A stretch of DNA of 64,000 bases from Brevibacillus parabrevis. GTDB taxonomy: Bacteria > Bacillota > Bacilli > Brevibacillales > Brevibacillaceae. The DNA lies in assembly GCF_003710905.1 (NCBI RefSeq), contig NZ_RHHV01000002.1, forward strand, positions 1 to 64,000, written 5' to 3'. Below, in pieces: positions 36,486 through 48,877 of this stretch. The notes under the pieces were generated by a model. It searched no databases and was not told the DNA's origin. It worked only from the letters and a program-made list of their open reading frames with translations. Both the position numbers and the translations under genes were made by a program. The stretch's first letter is position 1. The number at the start of each line of letters is the position of its first letter.

Positions 36486-38423
36486 ATGCCCAAATTCCTG
36501 TTAAAGCGTTGGTACGGGATGCATATGGTCCTGGCACTCAGCTTTAGCTTGCTGTTGTTGGGGATTTTGACCCTGCACCATTGGATGTACGGGGCGATCG
36601 GCATTATCTGCTTGATTGGCCTGATTCTATACGCCCTTCAAGCGGAAAAAGGATTCCAGCGGGACTTGCGCCTGTATTTGGCGACAGTTACCCACCGGGT
36701 GAAAAAGGCCGGAGAAGGCGTTATTCAGGAGCTGCCGATCGGAATACTCCTATACAACGAGGAAAAGGCAATCGAGTGGGTCAACCCGTTCATGACACAT
36801 ATGTCCGGGGATGAGTCGATGATCGGGAAAAGCCTTCAAGAGGTATTTCCCCAACTCGTGTGGAAGCCGGAACAAAAACGGCTGGAATTTACTTATAATG
36901 AGCGGGTATACGAGGTCATGGTTCGGTCCGATGAGCGTCTTTTGTATTTCAAGGACATTACGGACTTTAAAGAATTAACGACGCGTTACCATCGAGAAAA
37001 GGCTGCTCTGGCGATTATTCACCTCGACAATCTGGACGAGGTTGGACAAGTCATGGACGATCAGAGCCGCACGCTGCTGTCGACGAGTGTGGCTGGCGTG
37101 ATTACAGAGTGGGCCAACAAACATGGCATATACCTTCGCCGAATCACGGCTGACAAATTTTTGGCGCTGATGGAACGGGAAGCACTTGATAAATTAGAAG
37201 AAACACGTTTTGACATTCTCGATGTGGTGCGGGAAATGACAGCCGACAACAAAATTCCGATTACGCTCAGTATCGGGGTGGGAGCGGCTGCAACTACGTA
37301 CATCGAGCTGGGGCAAATGGCCCAATCGAGCTTGGATATTGCCCTTGGCCGCGGAGGAGACCAGTGCGCGATCAAGATTGGCAACAAGCTCACCTTCTAC
37401 GGAGGAAAATCGAATGCCGTGGAAAAACGGACGCGCGTTCGCGCACGGGTGATTGCCCATGCGTTGCGTGATTTGATCCACGAGGCTGAGCATGTGATCG
37501 TAATGGGCCACAAGCAGCCGGACATGGATTCCATCGGTGCTTCTCTCGGTGTGCTGAAGGCTGTGCAATTGCACAACAAGGCAGCTTATATCGTCATGGA
37601 TGAAGGCAACAATTCTGTAGAACGACTGATGCGGGAGATTTACGCCAATGAAGAATTGGCAGAAACATTCATCACTCCGGAGCAGGCGATCAGACTGGTA
37701 ACGGGCAGAACGCTGCTCGTGGTTGTCGATACGCATCGTCCGTCTTTGGTCATTGAGCCGAAACTGCTTGGTGAGACAAGCCGGATCGTCGTCATTGACC
37801 ACCATCGACGTTCGGAAGAGTTTATCGAGCCGGTTCTTCTGTACCTTGAACCGTATGCTTCTTCGACATCAGAGTTGGTTACGGAGCTTTTGCAATACCA
37901 GAGCGAGCGCTTGAATATTGACAATCTGATCGCTACGGCTCTTCTGGCAGGGATCGTCGTCGATACGAAAAGCTTTGCCTTCCGTACGGGTTCGCGTACT
38001 TTTGAAGCAGCGTCTTTCCTGAGACGGAACGGTGCCGATACGGCTGCTGTTCAACGTTTGCTGAAGGAAGATTTGAGCCAGTACGTGAAACGGGCTCGCA
38101 TCATTATGAATACAGAGACCTACAGAGACAACATGGCGATTGCCATGGGTGATCCTGCCGAGAACTATACGCAAGTCCAGGTCGCACAGGCAGCGGAACA
38201 GCTGCTCACACTTTCTGGCATCCAGGCATCTTTTGTCGTTGCCGAGCGAGGCGATGATACGATTGTCATTAGCGGTCGTTCTTTGGGCGACATCAATGTA
38301 CAGGCGATCATGGAGCTGCTTGGCGGGGGCGGACACCTGACAGGGGCCGCCACCCAAATCCAGGGCATTTCCGTCAAGGAAGCGACCCGACGTTTGAAAG
38401 AAGCGATTGATTCGGTCGTGTAG
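36486..38423 (+). CDS. gdpP: Cyclic-di-AMP phosphodiesterase GdpP
   Basis: A 645-aa membrane enzyme that hydrolyses c-di-AMP. Two N-terminal membrane helices lie at about residues 12-30 and 34-52. A PAS-like domain follows ([20 protein letters not shown]) and then a degenerate GGDEF domain. The DHH domain starts at [19 protein letters not shown] and has the DHH triad in [11 protein letters not shown] (about Asp438). The DHHA1 tail carries [13 protein letters not shown]. It lies 4 bp after yybS and 26 bp before rplI. Confidence 0.95.
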   Translation: MPKFLLKRWYGMHMVLALSFSLLLLGILTLHHWMYGAIGIICLIGLILYALQAEKGFQRDLRLYLATVTHRVKKAGEGVIQELPIGILLYNEEKAIEWVNPFMTHMSGDESMIGKSLQEVFPQLVWKPEQKRLEFTYNERVYEVMVRSDERLLYFKDITDFKELTTRYHREKAALAIIHLDNLDEVGQVMDDQSRTLLSTSVAGVITEWANKHGIYLRRITADKFLALMEREALDKLEETRFDILDVVREMTADNKIPITLSIGVGAAATTYIELGQMAQSSLDIALGRGGDQCAIKIGNKLTFYGGKSNAVEKRTRVRARVIAHALRDLIHEAEHVIVMGHKQPDMDSIGASLGVLKAVQLHNKAAYIVMDEGNNSVERLMREIYANEELAETFITPEQAIRLVTGRTLLVVVDTHRPSLVIEPKLLGETSRIVVIDHHRRSEEFIEPVLLYLEPYASSTSELVTELLQYQSERLNIDNLIATALLAGIVVDTKSFAFRTGSRTFEAASFLRRNGADTAAVQRLLKEDLSQYVKRARIIMNTETYRDNMAIAMGDPAENYTQVQVAQAAEQLLTLSGIQASFVVAERGDDTIVISGRSLGDINVQAIMELLGGGGHLTGAATQIQGISVKEATRRLKEAIDSVV

Positions 38424-38449
38424 GCCAATATGAAAAGGGGGAAACGATG

Positions 38450-38893
38450 ATGAGAGTCATTTTTCTTCAAGATGTAAAAGGCCAAGGTAAAAAAGGCGAA
38501 ATTAAAGATTTGTCTGAAGGCTACGTACGCAACTTCCTGCTGCCGCGCAAACTGGCAAAGGAAGCGACAGATAGCAACGTGAAAACATTGGACGCTCAAA
38601 AGCGCAGCGAAGAGAAGCGTAAGGAGCAGGAAAAGCTGGAAGCGCAAGAGCTTGGCGTGAAGCTGGGCGAGCTGACAGTGAAAGTAGCAGGAAAAGCTGG
38701 CGAGGGTGGACGACTGTTCGGAGCGATTTCCAGCAAGCAAGTCGCACAAGCGCTGGAAGAGCAGTTCAAAATCAAGCTGGACAAACGCAAGCTGGAGATG
38801 GATGCGATCCGTTCCCTTGGCGTAACCCAAATCAAAGTGAAGCTGCACAATGAAGTAACGGCGACACTCAAAGTTCACGTGGTGGAAGAATAA
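38450..38893 (+). CDS. rplI: 50S ribosomal protein L9
   Basis: A 147-aa protein. The N-terminal domain [20 protein letters not shown] and [13 protein letters not shown] are diagnostic, followed by the long helix rich in Lys and Glu and the C-terminal RNA-binding domain. Two ATGs occur in tandem; I use the second (38450), which gives 8-bp spacing after GGGGG and the family N-terminus. It is joined to dnaC by a 24-bp gap. Confidence 0.96.
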   Translation: MRVIFLQDVKGQGKKGEIKDLSEGYVRNFLLPRKLAKEATDSNVKTLDAQKRSEEKRKEQEKLEAQELGVKLGELTVKVAGKAGEGGRLFGAISSKQVAQALEEQFKIKLDKRKLEMDAIRSLGVTQIKVKLHNEVTATLKVHVVEE

Positions 38894-38917
38894 TGACGCA
38901 AACTTGGAGGGTGTGAC

Positions 38918-40267
38918 GTGAGCGACCTGTTTTTGGATCGTGTCCCGCCGCAAAACAAGGAAGCGGAACAATCGGTACTCGGTGCCGTGTTCTTGTCTAA
39001 GGAAGCTTTAATCACGGCTATCGAGATTCTCCGTCCGGAAGATTTTTATAAGACAGCGCATCAGCGTATTTTTCAAACGATGGTGGACCTGTACGAGAAG
39101 GGCGAGCCAGTCGACCTGGTTACCGTAACCGCAGATTTGCAGGACCACAAGCTGTTGGACGAAGTTGGCGGCGTAACGTATTTGACGGAAATCGCCAGTT
39201 CCGTTCCGACAGCAGCGAATATCGAATACTATGCCAAAATCGTCGAAGAAAAAGCTTTGCTGAGACGATTGATTCATACGGCAACCAAGATCGCCAACGA
39301 CGGCTACTCCCGCGAAGACGATGTAACAGAGATCATCGCGGATGCCGAGAAGTACATCATGGAAATCGGGCAAAATCGCAACAGTGGCGGTTTTACACCC
39401 ATTCGTGATGCCCTGTTGGAAACGTATGAGCGGATCGAGTTTTTGAGTCAACGCCGCGGAGACATTACGGGTATTCCATCGGGATACACCGATTTGGATA
39501 AAATGACCGCAGGATTTCAGCGCAGCGACCTGATCATTTTGGCGGCGCGTCCTTCTGTAGGGAAAACGGCTTTTGCCTTGAATGTCGCACAAAATGTAGC
39601 TGCACGAGCTGGAGAGACAGTCGCCATCTTCTCGCTGGAGATGGGTGCTTCCCAGCTGGTACAGCGTATGATCTGTGCGGAGGGCAATCTGGACGCTTCG
39701 CGCATGCGTTCCGGGACGTTGGAGGAAGATGATTGGCAGAAGCTGACGATGGCGATTGGGACACTGGCGAAAGCGCCGATTTTTATCGACGATACGCCAG
39801 GGGTAACCGTTCAGGACATCCGGGCAAAATGCCGCCGTCTGCAAGCAGAGCGCGGCCTCGGCATGATTCTCATCGACTACTTGCAGCTGATTCATGGCCG
39901 AGGCAAAGGCGACAACCGTCAGCAGGAAGTATCGGAGATTTCCCGTACGCTCAAAGGGATTGCCCGTGAGCTGAATGTGCCCGTGATCGCCCTGTCTCAG
40001 CTCAGCCGTGGTGTAGAGCAACGGCAGGACAAGCGTCCGATGATGTCTGACATTCGTGAGTCCGGTTCGATTGAGCAGGACGCCGACATCGTAGCGTTTC
40101 TGTACCGTGATGACTACTACGACAAGGAATCAGAAAACAAAAACGTGATTGAAGTCATCATTGCCAAACAGCGTAACGGCCCTACCGGAACAGTTGAGTT
40201 GGCGTTCCTCAAAGAATTTAACAAATTCGTCAGCCTGGATCAGCGCTTCCGAAACCAGGCAGGGTAA
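38918..40267 (+). CDS. dnaC: Replicative DNA helicase DnaC (DnaB-type)
   Basis: A 449-aa hexameric helicase. The N-terminal domain PPQNKEAEQSVLGAVFL and the RecA-like domain with Walker A ARPSVGKTAFALNVA (near residue 211) are clear, followed by FSLEMGASQLVQR and IDYLQLIHG. DnaC unwinds the fork and is loaded at oriC by DnaA, DnaB, DnaD and DnaI. No intein is present. GTG 38918 follows GGAGGG. Confidence 0.97.
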   Translation: MSDLFLDRVPPQNKEAEQSVLGAVFLSKEALITAIEILRPEDFYKTAHQRIFQTMVDLYEKGEPVDLVTVTADLQDHKLLDEVGGVTYLTEIASSVPTAANIEYYAKIVEEKALLRRLIHTATKIANDGYSREDDVTEIIADAEKYIMEIGQNRNSGGFTPIRDALLETYERIEFLSQRRGDITGIPSGYTDLDKMTAGFQRSDLIILAARPSVGKTAFALNVAQNVAARAGETVAIFSLEMGASQLVQRMICAEGNLDASRMRSGTLEEDDWQKLTMAIGTLAKAPIFIDDTPGVTVQDIRAKCRRLQAERGLGMILIDYLQLIHGRGKGDNRQQEVSEISRTLKGIARELNVPVIALSQLSRGVEQRQDKRPMMSDIRESGSIEQDADIVAFLYRDDYYDKESENKNVIEVIIAKQRNGPTGTVELAFLKEFNKFVSLDQRFRNQAG

Positions 40268-40286
40268 TAGAAGAAAGAGAAAAACC

Positions 40287-40314
40287 GAAGCCGGAGTAAA
40301 TTCCGGCTTTTTTT
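40287..40314 (+). terminator. dnaC terminator
   Basis: AAGCCGGA / TCCGGCTT stem followed by a T-rich run (TTTTTC). Confidence 0.88.
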
Positions 40315-40355
40315 CTTGGCCAAAAAGATTGACAAGGCCAAGTTTTCTAAATTGA

Positions 40356-40400
40356 ATTGCCGAACATATAATCTTTCCACTATTTAAATGTTCGTATTTT
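40356..40400. promoter_or_regulatory. PurR operator (two PurBoxes) upstream of purA
   Basis: Two 14-bp boxes in inverted orientation, ATTGCCGAACATAT (40356-40369) and AATGTTCGTATTTT (40387-40400), are separated by 17 bp. The consensus AWWWCCGAACWWTT is met at the central CGAAC in both. Bacillus PurR represses purine genes through such paired boxes. The operator ends four bases before the -35 of purA. Confidence 0.8.
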
Positions 40401-40403
40401 CCG

Positions 40404-40432
40404 TTGACATGCAAGAAATGGTTTAGTACACT
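40404..40432 (+). promoter_or_regulatory. purA promoter
   Basis: -35 TTGACA (40404-40409), 17-bp spacer, -10 TACACT (40427-40432), 51 bp before the purA start codon. Confidence 0.8.
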
Positions 40433-40435
40433 TAG

Positions 40436-41770
<1,335 letters not shown>

Positions 41771-41823
41771 GCATCACGTCAATAGCATACGTCCTCGCCA
41801 GTACATGTGCTGAGAGGCGATAA

Positions 41824-41862
41824 GAAAAGCTGTCGATGATTCGGCAGCTTTTCCTTTTTTTA
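41824..41862 (+). terminator. purA terminator
   Basis: GAAAAGCTG / CAGCTTTTC stem followed by CTTTTTTT. Confidence 0.85.
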
Positions 41863-41931
41863 CGGACAGACAAGAAACGACACCCTCTGGGCATAAGGTT
41901 AGACATAAGGAGAAATGGAGAGGTGATCGTG

Positions 41932-42141
41932 ATGATGGGATTTGATCAAAAAGCCAAGAAGCTGCTTGGGAAAAACGTACAGGTGAAGATGATCAACGGC
42001 GTCGTGATCAAAGGAACCATGACACATTTCAACAACGGTTACCTTTGCTTCATCACCACTTACAAGCAGCAAAATGACGCTGAAAAGACAACGATTCGCA
42101 GACTCGCACTCAAAGATGTAACATCGATGCAAGAAGTGTAA
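41932..42141 (+). CDS. Small Sm-like/YuzF-like protein
   Basis: A 69-aa protein, GFDQKAKKLLGKNVQVKMIN then GVVIKGTMTHFNNGYLCFIT, which has the short beta-strand and Gly pattern of an Sm-like barrel (DUF2642-like, as in YuzF). The function is unknown; related proteins are expressed in sporulation in Bacillus. ATG at 41932 or 41935, with GGAGAGGTG upstream. It has its own terminator downstream and lies between purA and the M23 gene. Confidence 0.65.
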   Translation: MMGFDQKAKKLLGKNVQVKMINGVVIKGTMTHFNNGYLCFITTYKQQNDAEKTTIRRLALKDVTSMQEV

Positions 42142-42164
42142 GTCTGGATGTCCGCGACGAAATA

Positions 42165-42207
42165 AGCCATCTTTCCGTACGATCAGGAAAGATGGCTGTT
42201 TATTGTT
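42165..42207 (+). terminator. Terminator after the small Sm-like gene
   Basis: Perfect AGCCATCTTTCC / GGAAAGATGGCT stem with a 9-nt loop, then GTTTATTGTTT. The remaining gap to 42475 shows no gene. Confidence 0.8.
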
Positions 42208-42475
42208 TGCCTCAGGCTATTGCTCTCCCAGTAATGAAAATATCCCCCAAATGTTTGTCCATCTGGTGAATATTCGCTCGTCATAATTTTTATTCGACAG
42301 CAATTTACACTTGATGTTGTCGTGAAACTTATGGTAAAGTCGACATAGTTGGTTTCTTTGGGCATTTTGGCAGATAATTGGAAACTAAATTTTGGGATAT
42401 ATGACCTAGTCGGTATTTTTAAAATTTTCGGAAATGGAACGAGATAGTTGTATCTGTTTTCAGGAGGGACAAGTT

Positions 42476-43972
42476 ATGCAATGGTCTGAGTGGACGGCCA
42501 AGCTGCAAGAACGGTCAGAACGTATCGTTCGAGATTGCAGCGATCTGGCGAAACGCGCAATGAAACGTACAAGCTCGTACATCCAAGAACATAAAAAGCA
42601 GACACTTTCCATCGCAGCGGGATTGGTCGTTACGGTGGCAGCGGGAGCTTCTGCACAATACTATTACACGAGCAATGTCACATCCGTTTATCATGTCATC
42701 GTCAACGGACAGGAAATCGGTGTGGTGAACGACCCGAAAGTCATTCATGACTGGACGACAGCGAAGCTGGAAGAGGAAAAAGCAAAAAAAGGTCTGAACC
42801 TGACGCTCGCTGATTATGTAACATTCCAGGAAGAGCGTGAATTTAAAGCATCTTACGACAACGATGCAGCTGTCAAAGCACTTGCTTCGATCGCAGACAT
42901 CAAAGTTCAGGCAGTGAAGCTGATCATTGACGGAAAAGTAGTCGGTTACTTGCCTGATCAGGAATCAGCTGACAAAGTGCTGGCTGACGTGAAGCAAAAA
43001 TATTCCGGCGTACCAGCTTTGACTGGCAAGCAAGCGGCAGTAGCAGCAGCTTCCATGTCTGAAGTGAAAGCAAACCCGGTAAAAGAAGTAACATTCAAAG
43101 AAAACGTAGAGTTGCAGACCGAACCAGTAGCTGCAGCTCAAATTTTGCCTGCCGAAAAAGTGGAAGAACTTTTGGTCAAAGGCTCTTTCAAAGATTTGAA
43201 ACACACCGTAGTTGAAGGAGATTGCATCGGCTGCATCGCCAAAAAATACGGCATTACTTCAAAAGACATCTATGCCAACAACCCGGGCATTACGGAAAAT
43301 ACACTTTTGCAGCTCGGTCAGGAAATCAATGTGACAGCGATTCGTCCGTTGGTTACCGTACGGGTAAAGGAAGAAGTATCCCAGCAAGAAATGATCGCGT
43401 TCTCTACGCAGATCAATAACAACGAGAAGCTTCCCAAAGGGGAAACAAAGGTTATTCAAGAAGGTAAAAACGGTACGAAGCTCGTTCAATACGAAGTAGT
43501 GAAAGAAAATGGACAAGTTGTCGATCGCAAGGTTATCAAACAAGATGTAGTTGCACAGCCTGTAGCAAAAATCATGGAACGCGGAACAAAAGTGATTCCT
43601 TCGCGCGGGACAGGCCGTTTGAGCTGGCCAGCCAGCGGATATGTGAGCAGTGGCTTCGGTTCTCGTTGGGGCAGACTGCATAAAGGAATTGATATTGCCG
43701 GACAAGGGTCTGTCATGGCGGCAGACAACGGCCGCGTAAAATTCGCGGGCTGGGACGGCGATTACGGAAAAGCAATCATCATCGACCACGGCAATGGCAT
43801 GGAGACGCTGTACGGTCACCTGAACACGATCAGCGTAAAAGTCGGCGATGTTGTTGAACAAGGAAAGAAAATTGGCGTTAAGGGTTCGACAGGAGACTCC
43901 ACAGGTGTCCATCTTCATTTTGAGGTTCATCAAAATGGACGAGTTCAAAACCCGATTCGTTACTTAAAATAG
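42476..43972 (+). CDS. Membrane-anchored M23 peptidase with LysM and G5 domains
   Basis: A 498-aa cell-wall hydrolase. A membrane anchor is near residues 40-60 (LSIAAGLVVTVAAGASA). A LysM-type peptidoglycan-binding module lies around residues 240-290 (HTVVEGDCIGCIAKKYGI to LLQLGQEINV). A G5 domain follows (ITVR-like VTVRVKEEVSQQ to KVIKQDV). The C-terminal M23 domain has GRLHKGIDIAG and VHLHFEVHQNG, with the zinc-binding HxxxD and HxH intact, so it is probably active. ATG 42476 follows AGGAGGG. It lies upstream of walR with its own terminator; WalRK commonly controls such hydrolases. Confidence 0.9.
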   Translation: MQWSEWTAKLQERSERIVRDCSDLAKRAMKRTSSYIQEHKKQTLSIAAGLVVTVAAGASAQYYYTSNVTSVYHVIVNGQEIGVVNDPKVIHDWTTAKLEEEKAKKGLNLTLADYVTFQEEREFKASYDNDAAVKALASIADIKVQAVKLIIDGKVVGYLPDQESADKVLADVKQKYSGVPALTGKQAAVAAASMSEVKANPVKEVTFKENVELQTEPVAAAQILPAEKVEELLVKGSFKDLKHTVVEGDCIGCIAKKYGITSKDIYANNPGITENTLLQLGQEINVTAIRPLVTVRVKEEVSQQEMIAFSTQINNNEKLPKGETKVIQEGKNGTKLVQYEVVKENGQVVDRKVIKQDVVAQPVAKIMERGTKVIPSRGTGRLSWPASGYVSSGFGSRWGRLHKGIDIAGQGSVMAADNGRVKFAGWDGDYGKAIIIDHGNGMETLYGHLNTISVKVGDVVEQGKKIGVKGSTGDSTGVHLHFEVHQNGRVQNPIRYLK

Positions 43973-43993
43973 ACATGTAATTTTTGGATGAAG

Positions 43994-44022
43994 AAGGGCG
44001 ACTCTTTGGAGGAGCCCTTTTT
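43994..44022 (+). terminator. M23 peptidase terminator
   Basis: AAGGGC..CTC / GAG..GCCCTT stem followed by TTTTT. Confidence 0.75.
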
Positions 44023-44156
44023 GTCGTATCAGGATGTTTTTGCATACAAGGGCAGGGAGTGTCTGGCAGGGGTTTCTATGCAGCCCGGACATGGTGTATT
44101 GTAGAGGAATAGCGATGTGCGAAGTGGAATTGTTATAAGGAAAAGGAGGGAGCGGG

Positions 44157-44867
44157 ATGGCAAAACTCCTCGTGGTAGATGATGAAAAGCCGATTGCAGA
44201 TATATTGAAGTTCACTTTTGAAAAAGAAGGGTACCAGGTCGTGTGCGCCTACGATGGCGACGAAGCGCTCGTTGTCGTGCAGGATGAGAGACCGGACCTG
44301 ATTTTGCTGGATGTCATGCTGCCTGGCAGGGACGGGATGGATGTATGCCGCGCTGTCCGTCAAACACATGATATCCCGATTATCATGCTGACAGCCAAAG
44401 ACTCGGAGCTGGACAAGGTGCTTGGATTGGAGCTGGGGGCGGATGATTACGTCACGAAGCCTTTCAGTACGCGCGAGCTGGTGGCACGGGTGAAGGCTCA
44501 CTTGCGCCGCAATCGTCCGAAAGCCGAAGAGAAAGACAGCCAGCATCTGTTGCGGGTACACGAGCTGGAGATCGATTTAAATTCCTACACGGTGGAAAAA
44601 GTGGGAGAGCTGCTGGATTTGACTCACCGCGAGTTTGAGCTGCTGATGTACTTGGCCCGCCACCAGGGACAAGTGATGACGCGGGAGCACCTGCTTCAGT
44701 CTGTTTGGGGCTTTGACTATTTTGGCGATGTGCGGACAGTAGACGTTACGATTCGCCGCTTGCGTGAAAAGATCGAGGACGATCCTAGCCAGCCGAAGTA
44801 CATTATCACTCGTCGCGGCTTGGGCTACACGATGCGCAATCCCGGAGTGGGAGGCACGCCTGGATGA
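44157..44867 (+). CDS. walR: Response regulator WalR (YycF)
   Basis: OmpR-family response regulator, essential in many Firmicutes, controlling cell-wall hydrolase genes. It has 236 aa. The receiver domain has the phosphoacceptor Asp in LLDVMLPG (about residue 52) and the switch Lys in DDYVTKPFS. The C-terminal winged helix carries [17 protein letters not shown] and [10 protein letters not shown]. Its stop overlaps the walK start (ATGA). Confidence 0.97.
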   Translation: MAKLLVVDDEKPIADILKFTFEKEGYQVVCAYDGDEALVVVQDERPDLILLDVMLPGRDGMDVCRAVRQTHDIPIIMLTAKDSELDKVLGLELGADDYVTKPFSTRELVARVKAHLRRNRPKAEEKDSQHLLRVHELEIDLNSYTVEKVGELLDLTHREFELLMYLARHQGQVMTREHLLQSVWGFDYFGDVRTVDVTIRRLREKIEDDPSQPKYIITRRGLGYTMRNPGVGGTPG

Positions 44868-46690
44868 TGAGGCGGCTGTTTAAAACGATCCAGTGGAAAA
44901 TGGTCGTCATCTACATGCTGCTGATCCTGCTTGCTATGCAGTTCATCGGCGCTTATTTCGCCCGGGAAGTGGAAAGCTATTACATAAATAACTTTTCAGA
45001 GGCGTTGAATGCTCAAGCGAGTCTGTTGGCGAGTCTTCTGGAAAGCGATTTGCGGCCGCGTGACGGAAAAGAACCGAGCGTGGAGCAAAATCGCCAGGAC
45101 ATCGACAATCTCATCAACAACCTGGTGAAAATAAACGGTGCCAACGTCCAAGTCATTGACCAGACGGGAACGGTGGTCAGCACGACAGAGGACAAGAGCA
45201 CGATCGGCCAGCGTACCTCGCAGCCGGAAGTTACGGTGGCATTGCTCGGAACGCGCAGTGAATCGATGCGGATTGATCCGCGGACCGGAGCGCGAGTCAA
45301 AGTGCTGGTACTGCCTGTAAAAGGCGATCAGATTGTCTACGGCGCTGTCTACATGATGGCTTCCATGGAAGGAACCTATACGACGATTCGCAAAATGAAC
45401 GGGATCTTGGCGACGGGCACGATGTTTGCGCTCGTCATCACAGCGGTGCTTGGCGTGGTGCTCGCCCGGACCATTACGAAGCCGATCAAGGAAATGACGA
45501 AGCAGGCCAGGCTTGTTGCCGATGGTGATTTTAACAGCAGTGTGCGCGTGTACAGCGACGACGAGATCGGACAACTGGGGATGGCTTTCAACCATATGAC
45601 GCTGCGGTTGCAGGAAGCGATTTTGCAGCAGGAAGAAGAGCGAGAAAAGCTCGCCGGTATTTTGAGCAACATGACAGACGGCGTGATTGCGGCCAACCGC
45701 AGCGATCAGATTATTTTGTTCAACCGCGCTGCGGAAGAGATGCTGCAAGTGCGAATGGCTGACGTCCTGCGCAAAAAGAGAACGTTGGCTGATTTGCTGG
45801 GGCTTCCCCCGGAGGACGAAATGTCGTTGTACGCCCAAGAGGAGCCGCTCTTCATTGAAATGCGCCTGCCCAATCAGGAAGAAGTTATTTTGCGCGTGAC
45901 GTTTACGCCGTTGCAGCACGACAGCGGCAAAAAGGGCGGAATCATCGCAGTAGTGGCAGACGTGACAGAGCAGCAGCGGCTGGAGCAACAGCGCAGGGAG
46001 TTCGTCGCCAACGTATCGCACGAGCTGCGCACTCCACTGACGACGATCAAAAGCTATGTAGAAGCTTTGCTGGATGGTGCGGTGGACGAGCCTGATCTGT
46101 CCAATCGCTTCTTGAAAGTCACCATGTCCGAGACGGAGCGGATGATCCGTCTGGTCAACGACTTGTTGCAGCTAAGTCGCTTCGACTCGCAAGGTGTGCG
46201 CCTGCATTGCAAGGAGGCGGACCTCGGCCGACTGTTGCGCTATGCGGCGGATCGCTTTTCCATCTTCAGCGAGCAGCAGGAAGTTCAGCTTGCCGTTGAT
46301 GTGCCGAGCAAGCTCCCGCCTGTTTACATCGACCTGGATGCGATCAATCAGGTGCTGGACAATTTGTTGTCCAATGCGATCAAGTATACGTCCCAAGGCG
46401 GCACGGTCGTGCTCTCTGCCAAAGAAAACCGCAGCTTGAACCGTGTGCAAATCTCCATCAGCGACACTGGGATCGGGATACCTGCCCGTGATTTGAAGCG
46501 GATTTTCGAACGGTTCTATCGGGTGGACAAAGCCCGCTCGCGGGGACAGGGAGGTACTGGTCTGGGACTGGCTATCGCTCGTGAACTGGTACAGGCCCAT
46601 GGCGCAGATATCGAGATTACCAGCGAATGGAACGTGGGGACGACGGTGACGTTCTGGGTCCCATTTGCCCAAGGAGGTAGTGCGGGATGA
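44864..46690 (+). CDS. walK: Sensor histidine kinase WalK (YycG)
   Basis: A 608-aa membrane sensor. The first helix is at about residues 12-32, followed by an extracellular Cache/PAS-like domain of about 140 residues and a second helix at about 183-203. HAMP ([20 protein letters not shown]), PAS ([20 protein letters not shown]) and HisKA with [20 protein letters not shown] (about His386) come next, then the catalytic ATPase ([21 protein letters not shown]). It overlaps walR and yycH by 4 bp each. Confidence 0.97.
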   Translation: MMRRLFKTIQWKMVVIYMLLILLAMQFIGAYFAREVESYYINNFSEALNAQASLLASLLESDLRPRDGKEPSVEQNRQDIDNLINNLVKINGANVQVIDQTGTVVSTTEDKSTIGQRTSQPEVTVALLGTRSESMRIDPRTGARVKVLVLPVKGDQIVYGAVYMMASMEGTYTTIRKMNGILATGTMFALVITAVLGVVLARTITKPIKEMTKQARLVADGDFNSSVRVYSDDEIGQLGMAFNHMTLRLQEAILQQEEEREKLAGILSNMTDGVIAANRSDQIILFNRAAEEMLQVRMADVLRKKRTLADLLGLPPEDEMSLYAQEEPLFIEMRLPNQEEVILRVTFTPLQHDSGKKGGIIAVVADVTEQQRLEQQRREFVANVSHELRTPLTTIKSYVEALLDGAVDEPDLSNRFLKVTMSETERMIRLVNDLLQLSRFDSQGVRLHCKEADLGRLLRYAADRFSIFSEQQEVQLAVDVPSKLPPVYIDLDAINQVLDNLLSNAIKYTSQGGTVVLSAKENRSLNRVQISISDTGIGIPARDLKRIFERFYRVDKARSRGQGGTGLGLAIARELVQAHGADIEITSEWNVGTTVTFWVPFAQGGSAG

Positions 46691-48069
46691 AGCGGATGCT
46701 GGAGCCTGCCAAGACCGTCTTGCTTATCGTGCTGGTAGTGTCCAGTTTTTGCCTGACAGCGATGCTGTGGGCGAACCAGCCCAATTTGCAATTTATCGAG
46801 CCTGCACAATATACAGAGTCCAAGCCCGTCAAGGAAAAGACGTTGGAGCAACTGGTCACTCCGGAGTCGGTGGTCTTTCATTACGGGGAAGAACGCCATA
46901 CGCGGGCAGTAGCGACAGATGCTCCGTACAGCTTGATCGTGAGTGAGATGTCCAAGTGGATTTTTCTCGATTTTTCTCCGTATGCGTTGTCGAATGACAA
47001 GTGGGGGGAAATTGCCCGGGAAAAGTTAGGGATCGAGGTTCGCTTTCGCAGCACGATTCCTTTGTCGATTGTTGGCCGCTTGGTAACGTTTCGCGACGAG
47101 TATGACCGCGAAATCAAAGGAATCGACCGGATTTGGCTGTACTACGAAAAAGACGAGGATGTCGTCTATGCGCTATTTCTCTCCACAGAGGAAGGCCGCA
47201 TGATGCGTTCCCGCACGTCGATCAGTCCGAAAGATTTGCGAGAGTCGTATCTGGCTTCCGGAAGCTCCATGCCGGAGCAAATTATGAAGGTGGTCAAACC
47301 GGAGCGAACTTTTACAGCGATTGAAGGGCCGGCGCCGATTTGGAGTACGTATTATTTGCCGAAAAATCAGTCGCGCATGCAGCAATTCCGCTACAGCTAT
47401 GTGCCAGTCACCAACGATCGTCTGATGGAAGCGTATTTTATCGACCAGTCGCTGGTGAGGCAAATCATGGAGCGGGACAAGACGGTTATTTTTACAGACG
47501 GAAGCAGATCCATTCAACTGAGGGCAGAGCAGCAGGCGATTACTTTTACGGACCCGGCTTACCAGCAGCGGGCGCAAGAGTTGTCTGATGAGGAAAAAGT
47601 CCAAGGCGCAGTTACTTTCATCAACAAGCATCTCGGATGGCTCGATGACTTTCATTTTGAGCGGATTAAAAAAAGCTACAATGAAAAGGACCTGATTACG
47701 TTCCGGCAGTATGTGGGCGCCTATCCGTTGATCAGCACAAGTGTGCCGATTCAGATTGATACGATCCAGATTACTTCGGAAGCGGGACAAGTTGTGACAA
47801 TGAATCGCTCTCTGCTCGATTTGGACAAATATATTGGCAACAGCGAGCAGACCATCCTGTCGGGACCGGAGCTGTATCAGTTGATCAGGGACAAAAAACT
47901 GGCGGATACGGAGCAAATCACCAATGCGTATCTCGCCTATCAAACGGTCATCGGAAACGGTTATGTCGACTTGATCCCAACCTGGATCGTCGAGCTGGCG
48001 AATCAGGGGAATCTCTATATTCTCGCACGGGTGAAGCAGGGAGGGGGAGAGACGCATGGATTGGAGTAG
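46687..48069 (+). CDS. yycH: WalK regulator YycH (WalH)
   Basis: A 460-aa protein with one N-terminal membrane helix (TVLLIVLVVSSFCLTAMLWA) and a large extracytoplasmic part. In Bacillus subtilis YycH and YycI form a complex in the membrane that restrains WalK. Family identity rests on the operon position, topology and length. It overlaps walK by 4 bp (ATGA) and yycI by 14 bp. Confidence 0.92.
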   Translation: MKRMLEPAKTVLLIVLVVSSFCLTAMLWANQPNLQFIEPAQYTESKPVKEKTLEQLVTPESVVFHYGEERHTRAVATDAPYSLIVSEMSKWIFLDFSPYALSNDKWGEIAREKLGIEVRFRSTIPLSIVGRLVTFRDEYDREIKGIDRIWLYYEKDEDVVYALFLSTEEGRMMRSRTSISPKDLRESYLASGSSMPEQIMKVVKPERTFTAIEGPAPIWSTYYLPKNQSRMQQFRYSYVPVTNDRLMEAYFIDQSLVRQIMERDKTVIFTDGSRSIQLRAEQQAITFTDPAYQQRAQELSDEEKVQGAVTFINKHLGWLDDFHFERIKKSYNEKDLITFRQYVGAYPLISTSVPIQIDTIQITSEAGQVVTMNRSLLDLDKYIGNSEQTILSGPELYQLIRDKKLADTEQITNAYLAYQTVIGNGYVDLIPTWIVELANQGNLYILARVKQGGGETHGLE

Positions 48070-48829
48070 AACCAAGACCATTCTGATCTGGGCCTTCCTG
48101 CTGCTCGATCTGTTTCTGTGCTACCAGGTGTACGTGACGCGCATCAGCTTGTGGAATGACAAGGAAGTGGCGCAGGGCGAGAAGTGGAATATGGAGATGT
48201 ATCTCAACCAGCAAAATATTTCCCTGGACACGGAAGTGCCTCAGGAAACGCCCGAGATGGCTTATTTGGACGCTGAATACGTCGGGATTAATCCGATTAA
48301 CCTGCATGATTTACCAGGGATTCAAGCTACGGTGGAAAAGATGTCGCTTGCGGCAAGACTTGATCCGCCGATTCAGCTTCGCGGTCAGCTGACGCCAAAT
48401 GAGTTGCTGCGTCAGATCGGGCCAAAACTGATGTACGCCGATCAGTACGGGCCGGATTCGTACCAGTCGAACCAATCACGTCTGCTGTACTGGCAAGTTC
48501 ACGAAAAGATGCCGATCTACATTGCCCCTTTGGAAGTGTACTTGGAAAGCGGGACGATTTTGGGATACAGGCAAACCTTTTTCCATGTACGGGAACAAAA
48601 AGGCGTGCGCCAGGTCATCTCCGGTTACAAAGCATTGCAGTCGATGGTGGAAAAGAAAATCATTCAGCCGGGAGAACGGATCGAGAATGTCAGCTTGGGC
48701 TATTACGGTTCATATGACGCGGACATTCAGGCGCTTGCTCCGGTATGGCGAGTCATTCACGACGGCAAGCAGCATTTTGTCAATGCGTTTACAGGTGCTC
48801 TGGAGCGCGCGATGGTTACGAACAGGTAG
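48056..48829 (+). CDS. yycI: WalK regulator YycI (WalI)
   Basis: A 257-aa protein with an N-terminal membrane helix (TKTILIWAFLLLDLFLCYQV) and an extracytoplasmic domain that resembles YycH in fold in known structures. It starts inside the yycH 3' end (14-bp overlap), after GGGAGGGGG. Its likely role is partner of YycH in WalK control, inferred from synteny and topology. Confidence 0.92.
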   Translation: MDWSRTKTILIWAFLLLDLFLCYQVYVTRISLWNDKEVAQGEKWNMEMYLNQQNISLDTEVPQETPEMAYLDAEYVGINPINLHDLPGIQATVEKMSLAARLDPPIQLRGQLTPNELLRQIGPKLMYADQYGPDSYQSNQSRLLYWQVHEKMPIYIAPLEVYLESGTILGYRQTFFHVREQKGVRQVISGYKALQSMVEKKIIQPGERIENVSLGYYGSYDADIQALAPVWRVIHDGKQHFVNAFTGALERAMVTNR

Positions 48830-48877
48830 CAGATATAGATAGACTGTCAGGGAAAGTTACGGGAAGAGGGATGTTCG